The notes beneath the pieces are model-generated. The model was not told the origin of the DNA. It did no database searches and saw only the letters and a program-made list of their open reading frames with translations. A stretch of DNA of 64,000 bases from Mycolicibacterium chubuense NBB4. GTDB taxonomy: Bacteria; Actinomycetota; Actinomycetes; Mycobacteriales; Mycobacteriaceae. Of this stretch, positions 8,856-15,715 are shown piece by piece. Location: assembly GCF_000266905.1 (NCBI RefSeq), contig NC_018027.1:248001-312000 (forward strand). The letters are read 5' to 3'. Positions within the stretch are counted from its first letter, which is position 1; every line of letters begins with the position of its first letter. The translations under genes were made by a program, and so were the position numbers.

Positions 8856-10772
8856 TCAGCCCTTCCGTTGCGGGTGGTCGACGAGTTCCTCGTCGGTGTA
8901 GTACTTCTCCAGCTCCGAGAGCTCGAAACACTCGAGCAGGTCGGTGCGCATCGGCACCTGCGGTTCCTTCTCGACGGTGACGTCCGGAACCACGGGGTCG
9001 TCTCCCGAGGTCCGGCACGCCAGCAGCGTGTTGCGCCAGTTGGCATCCATCGACGGGTAGTCGTCGCGGGTGTGCCCGCCGCGGCTCTCGGTGCGGGTGA
9101 TCGCCGACTTGGCCACCGACTCGCAGACCAGCAGCATGTTGCGCAGGTCCATGGACAGGTGCCAGCCGGGGTTGAACTTGCGGTCGCCCTCGACCTTGAC
9201 GTTGCGGTACCGCTGCCGCAGCTCGTCGAGTTTGTCCAGCGCCTCCTGAATCTCGTCCGCCTTGCGGATGATCCCGACCAGGTTGTTCATCGTGTCCTGC
9301 ATGTCGAGCTGCAGCGTGTACGGATTCTCCGGCGCCGACCCGTCCGACGGACCGTCGAACGGCGCGAGCGCCATCTCCGCCGCGGCGCTGACCGCATGAT
9401 CGGTGACCTGCGGCCGGCCGGACAGTGCCCTGACGTAGTCGGAGGCGCCGAGTCCGGCCCGGCGGCCGAACACCAGCAGGTCCGACAGCGAGTTGCCGCC
9501 GAGCCGGTTGCTGCCGTGCATGCCGCCCGCGCACTCGCCCGCGGCGAACAGGCCGGGCGTGGCCGCCGCGCCGGTGTCCGGGTCGACCTCGATGCCGCCC
9601 ATCACGTAGTGACAGGTGGGACCGACCTCCATGTCGTCGGTGGTGATGTCGACCTCCGCCAGCTCGATGAACTGGTGATACATCGACGGCAACCGCCGCT
9701 TGATCTCCTCGGCGGGCATACGTGAGGCGATGTCGAGGTACACGCCACCGTGCGGCGTACCGCGTCCCTCCTTGACCTCGGTGTTGATCGCCCGCGCGAC
9801 CTCGTCGCGGGGCAGCAGGTCAGGAGTGCGGCGCGCGGAGTCGTTGTCCTTGAGCCACTGATCGGCTTCTTCCTCCGACTCGGCGTATTGGCCTTTGAAG
9901 ACGTCGGGGATGTAGTCGAACATGAAGCGCTTGCCCTCGGAGTTCTTCAGCACTCCACCGTCGCCGCGCACGCCCTCGGTGACGAGGATGCCTTTCACGG
10001 ACAGCGGCCACACCATGCCGGTGGGGTGGAACTGGATGAACTCCATGTTGATCAGCGCCGAGCCCGCCCGCAGCGCGAGCGCGTGCCCGTCGCCGGTGTA
10101 CTCCCACGAGTTGGAGGACACCTTGTAGGACTTGCCGATCCCGCCGGTCGCCAGCACGATCGCGGGCGCCTCGAACAGGACGAAGTTCCCGGTTTCGCGG
10201 TAGTACCCGAACGCACCGGCAACCCGCCCGTTATCGAGGATCAGCTCGGTGATCGCGGTCTCGTGGAAGACCCGGATCCGCGCTTCGTAGTCGCCGAGCT
10301 CCTCTTTGTCCTCCTGCTGCAGCGAGACGATCTTCTGCTGCAGGGTGCGGATGATCTCCAGGCCGGTGCGGTCACCGACGTGGGCCAGCCGCGGGTAGGT
10401 GTGCCCGCCGAAGTTGCGCTGGCTGATACGGCCGTCCTTGGTGCGGTCGAACAGTGCGCCGTAGGTCTCGAGCTCCCACACCCGGTCGGGCGCTTCCTGC
10501 GCGTGCAGCTCGGCCATCCGCCAGTTGTTCAGGAATTTGCCGCCGCGCATGGTGTCACCGAAGTGCACCTGCCACGAATCCTTGGTGTTGACGTTGCGCA
10601 TCGCCGCGGCGCAACCGCCCTCGGCCATCACCGTGTGTGCCTTGCCGAACAGCGATTTGGTCACCACGGCCACCCGAAGGCCCCGCTCGCGGGCCTCGAT
10701 CACCGCTCGCAATCCCGCACCACCGGCACCGATCACGACCACGTCGTAGGAGTGCCGTTCCACGTCAGCCAT
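8856..10772 (-). CDS. sdhA: Succinate dehydrogenase flavoprotein subunit (Sdh1 type)
   Basis: 638 residues. Oxidises succinate to fumarate at a covalently bound FAD. GAGGAGLRA near residue 15 is the dinucleotide fold; AHTVMAEGG places the FAD-linking histidine at His46; NFGGHTYPR and the C-terminal HGSNRLGGNSLSD carry substrate and FAD contacts. Corresponds to Rv0248c by neighbours and length. Its stop lies 3 bp before sdhB and its start 47 bp after the sdhC stop, so sdhC-sdhA-sdhB form one operon read on the minus strand. Confidence 0.94.
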   Translation of the reverse strand: MADVERHSYDVVVIGAGGAGLRAVIEARERGLRVAVVTKSLFGKAHTVMAEGGCAAAMRNVNTKDSWQVHFGDTMRGGKFLNNWRMAELHAQEAPDRVWELETYGALFDRTKDGRISQRNFGGHTYPRLAHVGDRTGLEIIRTLQQKIVSLQQEDKEELGDYEARIRVFHETAITELILDNGRVAGAFGYYRETGNFVLFEAPAIVLATGGIGKSYKVSSNSWEYTGDGHALALRAGSALINMEFIQFHPTGMVWPLSVKGILVTEGVRGDGGVLKNSEGKRFMFDYIPDVFKGQYAESEEEADQWLKDNDSARRTPDLLPRDEVARAINTEVKEGRGTPHGGVYLDIASRMPAEEIKRRLPSMYHQFIELAEVDITTDDMEVGPTCHYVMGGIEVDPDTGAAATPGLFAAGECAGGMHGSNRLGGNSLSDLLVFGRRAGLGASDYVRALSGRPQVTDHAVSAAAEMALAPFDGPSDGSAPENPYTLQLDMQDTMNNLVGIIRKADEIQEALDKLDELRQRYRNVKVEGDRKFNPGWHLSMDLRNMLLVCESVAKSAITRTESRGGHTRDDYPSMDANWRNTLLACRTSGDDPVVPDVTVEKEPQVPMRTDLLECFELSELEKYYTDEELVDHPQRKG

Positions 10773-10819
10773 CTGTCCTCACTTGTCTTTTCGAACGCAC
10801 GTCGGGGCCAAATCCGTTG

Positions 10820-11638
10820 TCACGGAATGATGGGCAGATCTTTCATGCCCATGGCGACGAGCATGATGTAGAAGTCCGTCAGCATCAGCGTGCCCAGCGT
10901 GATCCACGCGTACTGCTTGTGCCGGGTGTTCAACCTACTGATCTGTGTCCACATCCAGTAGCGCACAGGGTGTTTCGAGAAGTGCTTGAGCCGGCCCCCG
11001 GCGACGTGACGGCAGGAGTGGCACGAGAGCGTGTAGGTCCACAGCAGGATCACGTTGATCCACAGGATGACGTTGCCGACTCCGATGCGGAAACCGTCCT
11101 CGCCCCACATCGCGACGATCGCGTCGTAGGTGTTGATCACCGAGATGATGCCCGCGATGTAGAAGAAGTAGCGGTGGGTGTTCTGGATGATCAGCGGAAA
11201 GCGGGTCTCACCGGTGTATTTCGCGTGCGGCTCGGCCACGGCGCAGGCGGTCGGGGACTGCCACACCGACCGGTAGTAGGCGCCCCGGTAGTAGTAGCAG
11301 GTCAGCCGGAACAGCAGCAGGAACGGCAGGGACACCGCCGCATACGGCAGGATCGGCCAGTCCGGGAGGAACTGCGGCCAGAAGTGGCTGGCCTCCGGGA
11401 TGCACCCCTTGCTGACGCACGGTGAGTAGAACGGCGTCAGATAGTGGTACTGCGGGACGTAGTAGTAGTCCTGCATGAACGCCCGCACCGTCGCGTAGAT
11501 GAGAAACGCGGCGAAACCCAGGTCGGTCACGATCGGGGACTTCAGCCAGTTGTCGGTGCGCAGGGTGCGCGCCGAGATTTGGGCCCGGCCAGGGGAGAAG
11601 ACGCCGGTCGCTTTGCGGTCGGCGGTGGGTGCGCTCAC
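10820..11638 (-). CDS. sdhC: Succinate dehydrogenase membrane anchor subunit (Sdh1 type)
   Basis: 272 residues with about five hydrophobic helices (LGFAAFLIYATVRAF, LPYAAVSLPFLLLFRL, YFFYIAGIISVINTY, VILWINVILLWTYTL, WITLGTLMLTDFYIML). This single large anchor, with a His-rich pair HSCRH in a helix-flanking segment, matches Rv0249c-type Sdh1 rather than the small SdhC/SdhD pair. Anchors the SdhAB arm and provides the menaquinone site. First gene of the sdhCAB transcription unit; the next gene upstream on the same strand starts 62 bp away, so the two may be co-transcribed. Confidence 0.85.
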   Translation of the reverse strand: MSAPTADRKATGVFSPGRAQISARTLRTDNWLKSPIVTDLGFAAFLIYATVRAFMQDYYYVPQYHYLTPFYSPCVSKGCIPEASHFWPQFLPDWPILPYAAVSLPFLLLFRLTCYYYRGAYYRSVWQSPTACAVAEPHAKYTGETRFPLIIQNTHRYFFYIAGIISVINTYDAIVAMWGEDGFRIGVGNVILWINVILLWTYTLSCHSCRHVAGGRLKHFSKHPVRYWMWTQISRLNTRHKQYAWITLGTLMLTDFYIMLVAMGMKDLPIIP

Positions 11639-11700
11639 GTTTCCCTCTCGATGTTCTTATGTCACACGAACTCGTGGTGCCCTGCCCAGGCACCTGCGGC

Positions 11701-11997
11701 TCAGTGCGTCCCGCCCAGACCCTCGTCGTCGACGCCGCGCCAGAAGTCGGTGTCGTACTGGGTGTCCGGAATCGGGATGCGCTCGCCGACGTGATGGTGT
11801 CGGCTGACGCCGCGCGCGAGTTCGAGTTCCTCGGCATCGATGTCGAGACGATCGATATCGTTGAGGATGCGTTCGGCGTCGTTGACGATGCGACGGGTGG
11901 CTGGAGTGTTCCCGTATCGCGATGCCAGCGATGTCACGCAACGCCGAAGACTTCCGATCAGATCGTGAAGCTCGGCGAGCTCTGTGGTGCTGGACAA
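11701..11997 (-). CDS. Rv0250c-like conserved small protein
   Basis: 98 residues from TTG 11997, chosen because a near-perfect ribosome site AGGAGGT lies a few bases upstream; ATG 12024 in frame is the alternative. Resembles my recollection of Rv0250c: N-terminal helices (SSTTELAELHDLIGSLRRC), the NTPATRRIVNDAERIL block and a C-terminal IPIPDTQYDTDFWRGVDDEG. Soluble, acidic, no membrane segment. Its place just upstream of sdhCAB is conserved in mycobacteria and suggests a role tied to that operon, but no function is known to me. Confidence 0.75.
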   Translation of the reverse strand: MSSTTELAELHDLIGSLRRCVTSLASRYGNTPATRRIVNDAERILNDIDRLDIDAEELELARGVSRHHHVGERIPIPDTQYDTDFWRGVDDEGLGGTH

Positions 11998-12105
11998 GTG
12001 ACCTCCTGGGCTGAAGGGTGTCATGGATCACAGTACGCAACTGATGCTAGCGACATCACCCAGGTAGAGGGTGAGACAGATCACTTTGGAGAGTGGAGAC
12101 TGCCG

Positions 12106-12864
12106 ATGGCCGACGGTGTGTTGACGACGCGGGCTCAGAAGTTGCTGGCCCTGCACCAGCCGGGCGACCCGGTGGTGCTGCCGACCGTATGGGATGCGTG
12201 GTCGGCGCGGCTGGCTGCCGACGCCGGTTTCGCCGCGCTGACGGTCGGGAGCCACCCGGTGGCCGATTCGGTCGGCAAACCCGACAACGAGGGCATGACG
12301 TTCGACGATCTGCTGACCCGCGTCGCGCAGATCACGGCGGCCGTCGACCTTCCGGTGTCGGTCGACATCGAATCCGGGTACGCCGAGACGCCGGCCCGGC
12401 TGATCGAGGGGCTGCTGTCGGTCGGTGCGGTCGGGTTGAACATCGAGGACACCGTGCACAGTGAGGGTGGGCGGCTGCGGTCGGCCGACGAACACGCCGA
12501 GCTGGTCGGTGCGTTGCGGGCTGCGGCCGACGCGTCCGACGTGCATGTCGTGGTCAATGCGCGCACCGATCTGTTCCTGCGTAAGGACGGAGACGACAGC
12601 GACCGGGTGGACCGGGCGATCGCCCGGCTGCGCCAGGCCGCTGACGCCGGCGCCGACGTGTTGTACCCGGTCGGGTTCCACGATCCGGACACGTTGCGGC
12701 GCTTGACCTCTGAGCTCCCGCTGCCGGTGAACGCGATCGCCGCACCGGACAAGGACGACCCGGCGTCCTACGGGCCGCTGGGGGTCGCGCGGATCAGCTT
12801 CGGCCCGCGGTGGCAGGCGGCGCTCGCCGAACGCGCGAAGGAGATCCTGGCCCGCTGGCGCTAG
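12106..12864 (+). CDS. Isocitrate lyase/PEP mutase superfamily enzyme
   Basis: 252 residues, TIM-barrel family that makes or breaks C-C or P-C bonds next to a carboxylate. Seen: PTVWDAWSARLAADAGFAAL at the first strand, VDIESGYAETP with metal-binding acids, GLNIEDT and VVNARTDLFLR. Members of this short class include 2-methylisocitrate lyase-like and oxaloacetate-hydrolase-like proteins; the substrate cannot be named. Start ATG 12106 has GTGGAG upstream. The gene runs divergently from the Rv0250c homologue, and its stop TAG overlaps the stop of the convergent universal stress gene in the tetranucleotide CTAG. Confidence 0.82.
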   Translation: MADGVLTTRAQKLLALHQPGDPVVLPTVWDAWSARLAADAGFAALTVGSHPVADSVGKPDNEGMTFDDLLTRVAQITAAVDLPVSVDIESGYAETPARLIEGLLSVGAVGLNIEDTVHSEGGRLRSADEHAELVGALRAAADASDVHVVVNARTDLFLRKDGDDSDRVDRAIARLRQAADAGADVLYPVGFHDPDTLRRLTSELPLPVNAIAAPDKDDPASYGPLGVARISFGPRWQAALAERAKEILARWR

Positions 12865-13328
12865 TTCGCGGTCTCCACGATGAGCACTTCGGTCTTCGCC
12901 CGATCGCGGATGATCCGGGGAACCGACCCGACGAGCCGTCCCACCATCGAGTTCAGCCCCACGTCACCGACCACGAGGAGGTCGGCTCCGGTCTCATCGG
13001 CCAGCGCGATCAGCGCATCGGCGGGTGAGCCTTCCACCGCTCGTTCCTCCACATCGGGGGCGCCGGCGCGGCGGGCCCTGGCGGCGGCGTCGCGGAGCAG
13101 GTCGTAGACGGGGGCGTTGCCCTCGGTGCGGTAGTCCTCGTGCTGCGGCTGATCGGGGTCCGGCGCGCCGGTCTCCCGATGCTTCGACGTGTAGGCCGAG
13201 GCCACGATCAGCGTCGCGTCGGACTCGGCGGCCAGCGACGCCGCCTTGTCCACGGCGCGAAGCGAGGTCTCTGAGCCGTCGGTTCCGACGACGATGGTCC
13301 GGTATGCCGTCACGTGCTGTGCTCCCAT
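12861..13328 (-). CDS. Universal stress protein (UspA family)
   Basis: 155 residues. The N-terminal VVGTDGSETSLRAVDKA and the C-terminal ATP-binding pattern G-x2-G-x9-G-S (VVGDVGLNSMVGRLVGSV) classify it as an ATP-binding Usp. Such proteins accumulate under hypoxia, starvation or redox stress in mycobacteria. An inverted repeat GAACA-N2-TGTTC lies 31 bp upstream (13359-13370) with TACTCT/TAGGGT-like -10 candidates between, so the promoter is probably there. Convergent with the PEP mutase-like gene. Confidence 0.88.
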   Translation of the reverse strand: MGAQHVTAYRTIVVGTDGSETSLRAVDKAASLAAESDATLIVASAYTSKHRETGAPDPDQPQHEDYRTEGNAPVYDLLRDAAARARRAGAPDVEERAVEGSPADALIALADETGADLLVVGDVGLNSMVGRLVGSVPRIIRDRAKTEVLIVETAN

Positions 13329-13358
13329 CGTTCGGCGTCGGCCCTTACCCTAGAGTAG

Positions 13359-13370
13359 GAACAACTGTTC
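13359..13370. promoter_or_regulatory. Inverted repeat upstream of the universal stress gene
   Basis: gaacaactgttc, arms of 5 bp around 2 bp, 31 bp before the usp start. Its position relative to the -10-like sequences fits an operator; the binding protein is unknown. Confidence 0.35.
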
Positions 13371-13389
13371 ACTCAATCCTCCCCGCGCG

Positions 13390-14469
13390 TCATCCGAGGC
13401 GAATCTGGTTGCCACCGTTGCGTTTGGCGACGTACATCGCGGCGTCCGCCACCGCGACGAGCTCGTCGATCAGCGTGCGGGGTTCGATGTCGAAGCCGTC
13501 GAGCGGGACACTGCCTGCGCCGATGCTGGCGGTGACGTCGTGCGGCAGCGCGGCGATCGCTCGGCACAGCCGCGTCGCCAAGTCTCCGGCGCCCTCGCTG
13601 TGGGAGAGCACGGCGATGAGGAACTCCTCTCCGCCGGCACGGCAGATCGCTGCGCTCGAAGGGCAGTGATGGCGCAGCAGTTCGGCCACGGCCAACAGGG
13701 CGCGGTCGCCGGCTGCGTGCCCGTGGGTGTCGTTGACGCGCTTGAAATCGTCGAGGTCGACCATCACCAGGCTCAGATGGCCGTCCGCACCGCCGGCGTT
13801 GGCCACGAGCTGGGTGACGGCGCCGGCGAATCCTCGGCGGTTGAGCAGTCCGGTCAGCGGATCTGCGTCCGACCACGCGGCATAGGTCCCCAGCGCCTGC
13901 GACATCCCGCGGATGGCCAGCGGCACCGACAGGTTGAGGAACCAGATGAGCCAGAAGGCCCCCAGCGCGGTGGCCACATCCGTGGTCCCGGCGAGACGCC
14001 ACGACGCCGAAGCCGCGATGACCACGGCGACCGCGAAGTTGAACAGCAGCAGTCTCGTGTTGTGGAAGAAGGCGATGTAGCCACCGGTCACCGCGGTTGC
14101 GGTACAGGCGAGGACCGCGACCGCCGACGTCGGCTGGGCGAAGCTCCAGACTGCGATGAACAGGGTTCCGCCGACGATCATCACCTCCGACTGACGCCGC
14201 GTGGGCCATCGCCTCAGCCAGAACACCGTCATCCCGGCGGTGAAGACGGCGCCGAACACGCCGATGGCCAGCATGGCCGGGGACTGACTGCGCGCCCCGC
14301 CGAGCGAGCTGACCGCGACCATCGTCGAGCACGCGGCGACGATCGCCATCACATGCTGCGTCGAGCGCCGGTACCCGCGCTGAGCCAGGAACTGGCTCGT
14401 CCAGTGGAAACGGTCAGATTCGTTCCACCACCGTTGAATTCGTGACACCTGGTGGTGCACCCCCCGCAT
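13390..14469 (-). CDS. Membrane-bound GGDEF diguanylate cyclase
   Basis: 359 residues. About six transmembrane helices occupy residues ~35-195, followed by a GGDEF domain starting at SDADPLTGLLNRRGF. The active-site motif reads GGEEF (279-283), a functional variant, so c-di-GMP synthesis from two GTP is expected. No RxxD inhibitory site is visible five residues before the motif and there is no EAL domain. The N-terminal membrane module probably senses an envelope signal. Start ATG 14469 is served by a TATAGT -10 at 14510-14505. It lies upstream of the usp gene on the same strand. Confidence 0.88.
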   Translation of the reverse strand: MRGVHHQVSRIQRWWNESDRFHWTSQFLAQRGYRRSTQHVMAIVAACSTMVAVSSLGGARSQSPAMLAIGVFGAVFTAGMTVFWLRRWPTRRQSEVMIVGGTLFIAVWSFAQPTSAVAVLACTATAVTGGYIAFFHNTRLLLFNFAVAVVIAASASWRLAGTTDVATALGAFWLIWFLNLSVPLAIRGMSQALGTYAAWSDADPLTGLLNRRGFAGAVTQLVANAGGADGHLSLVMVDLDDFKRVNDTHGHAAGDRALLAVAELLRHHCPSSAAICRAGGEEFLIAVLSHSEGAGDLATRLCRAIAALPHDVTASIGAGSVPLDGFDIEPRTLIDELVAVADAAMYVAKRNGGNQIRLG

Positions 14470-14504
14470 AGCTTCTTCACATCAGCTAATGGCCCCAAGC
14501 TAGG

Positions 14505-14510
14505 ACTATA
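14505..14510 (-). promoter_or_regulatory. -10 element for the diguanylate cyclase gene
   Basis: Minus-strand TATAGT, 35 bp before the ATG at 14469, a close match to the SigA -10 consensus. The surroundings (CTAGCTT, ATTAGCT) are AT-rich compared with the window. Confidence 0.45.
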
Positions 14511-14567
14511 CAGATCAGAGCTGCTTTATTGGGCGGAGAGCAATTACTCGTCGACGGGAAGTCCGGA

Positions 14568-14999
14568 TCAGAAGAATTGGCCCGCGACGAAGCCGGCCAG
14601 CAGGACGCCGAAGCCGCCGATCTCGCCGGCGATCAACGCGGCCATACCGACGCGGAGGGTCGTGTCGACGTGTTCGAACTGGTTCGTGGTGTCCTGGCGG
14701 ACGCCGTGGACGACATAGGTGGCGATCGCGAGCACGAAGAACGCCACCACGACCGCGGCGGCCGTCAGATTCACCCAGCCTGGCCACGCGCTGAACTCGA
14801 CGAAGACGGCGAGCAGCATGGTCGCGAACGCGTACAGCAGCGCCGCCCGGTGGGCGATGTCGACGTACGGGTGGGCCAGATGGGTGGGGTTGGTGGCCAT
14901 CTGCCGGTATTTCCAGACACCGAGGACCAGTGCCCACCCGAAGATGAGTCCGGACGCGAGAACCACCAGAGCCGTGTCGGCGCCCAGTCTGACCACCAC
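14568..14999 (-). CDS. Four-helix integral membrane protein, unknown function
   Basis: 143 residues with hydrophobic stretches at about 10-28, 47-67, 74-95 and 118-141. The loop after the first helix has KYRQMATNPTHLAHPYVDIAHR, with several His that could bind a ligand. No family name recognised. Lies downstream of hsp20 on the same strand but separated from it by a strong hairpin, so probably has its own promoter. Confidence 0.65.
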   Translation of the reverse strand: MVVRLGADTALVVLASGLIFGWALVLGVWKYRQMATNPTHLAHPYVDIAHRAALLYAFATMLLAVFVEFSAWPGWVNLTAAAVVVAFFVLAIATYVVHGVRQDTTNQFEHVDTTLRVGMAALIAGEIGGFGVLLAGFVAGQFF

Positions 15000-15013
15000 G
15001 GTCAGACAACGTA

Positions 15014-15043
15014 ACCGGTGGGAACCGCGGGGTTCCCACCGGT
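15014..15043 (-). terminator. Perfect 13-bp hairpin downstream of hsp20
   Basis: accggtgggaacc (15014-15026) pairs exactly with 15031-15043 around a 4-base loop. It begins 15 bp beyond the hsp20 stop. No long U-tract follows on the minus strand, in line with actinobacterial terminators that often lack one. Confidence 0.65.
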
Positions 15044-15057
15044 CGTCGCTTCCCGGG

Positions 15058-15510
15058 TTACTTGCTGTCGATCGCGATGCGCTGCGCCTCGGCTCCCTTG
15101 TGCGCGCCTGCCACCCGTACCGTCAGCACCCCCGCGTCATAGGACGCCGAGACGGCGTCGCCGGTGACGTGCGCCGGCAGTGCGAACGAGCGGTGGAACG
15201 ACCCGTAGCGGACCTCACTGATCTTGCGGACCCGGCCGTCGTCCCGGCTCTCCTCTTCGCGCTCGTCGCGCCGCTCGCCGCGAATGACCAGACGGCCCTT
15301 GTCGACCTCGACGTGGACGTCCTTGTCGACGTCGACGCCCGGCAGATCGACCCGGATCACCGCGTCGTCGCCGTCCTTGTCGACCTCGACGGCGGGGTTG
15401 ACCCCCGCGGCCCAGTCGCCGGCGGTGGCGGACCCGAAGAAGTCGCGCACCCAGCGTTCGGTGTTCGCGGTGGTCCACGCCGGCCGCGCCCACAACCCCA
15501 CATTGCTCAT
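15058..15510 (-). CDS. hsp20: Small heat-shock protein, Hsp20/alpha-crystallin family
   Basis: 150 residues. N-terminal aromatic arm, an alpha-crystallin domain (~45-135) with VIRVDLPGVDVDKDVHVEV and YGSFHRSFALP, and a short C-terminal tail. ATP-independent holdase that prevents aggregation. Position between sdh and nirB matches Rv0251c (hsp/acr2). The ATG at 15510 has AGGAG upstream. A HAIR-type HspR operator and a TATATG -10 lie upstream, so repression by HspR with heat or oxidative induction is expected. Confidence 0.92.
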   Translation of the reverse strand: MSNVGLWARPAWTTANTERWVRDFFGSATAGDWAAGVNPAVEVDKDGDDAVIRVDLPGVDVDKDVHVEVDKGRLVIRGERRDEREEESRDDGRVRKISEVRYGSFHRSFALPAHVTGDAVSASYDAGVLTVRVAGAHKGAEAQRIAIDSK

Positions 15511-15568
15511 AACGGTCTCCTCATGAACTGGTGACCGGCTCCGTCACCGGTCTGCCTGCCATATAGAA

Positions 15569-15589
15569 CTTGAGCCGACCACGCTCATG
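15569..15589 (-). promoter_or_regulatory. HAIR-like HspR operator upstream of hsp20
   Basis: CTTGAGC-N7-GCTCATG, against the known HAIR consensus CTTGAGT-N7-ACTCAAG. The outer-inner C/G change is symmetric and a single arm base differs. It overlaps the -35 region of a minus-strand promoter whose -10 is TATATG immediately downstream, an arrangement that fits repression of hsp20. Confidence 0.7.
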
Positions 15590-15601
15590 TTCCGGCGGTG
15601 T

Positions 15602-15647
15602 GTTCGCCTGCGGCGAACGGGCTCACACCGGTCGATCGGCGCCGGTG
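15602..15647 (+). promoter_or_regulatory. Two inverted repeats upstream of nirB
   Basis: GTTCGCC-TGC-GGCGAAC (15602-15618) is a perfect 7-bp-arm palindrome. CACCGG (15626-15631) pairs with CCGGTG (15642-15647), flanked by CTCA and GAG that extend the symmetry imperfectly. They lie 69-114 bp upstream of the nirB start. NnaR or GlnR, the known regulators of nitrite assimilation in actinobacteria, are natural candidates; I cannot assign which. Confidence 0.45.
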
Positions 15648-15702
15648 AGGACACCGTGATGGGCGCTTCACACGAGGCGACACGGAGGCAATATCGAATT
15701 CC

Positions 15703-15708
15703 TAGCCT
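15703..15708 (+). promoter_or_regulatory. -10 element (TAGCCT) for a probable leaderless nirB mRNA
   Basis: TAGCCT fits the mycobacterial TANNNT -10 and ends 7 bp before the A of ATG 15716, the spacing of leaderless transcripts. No ribosome site precedes this ATG. Confidence 0.5.
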
Positions 15709-15715
15709 GGCCCCC

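Noticed and set aside
7146..9725. 859-codon plus-strand frame across the repeat gene and sdhBA
   Set aside because: Antisense to three genes with intact motifs; composition is that of a shadow frame.
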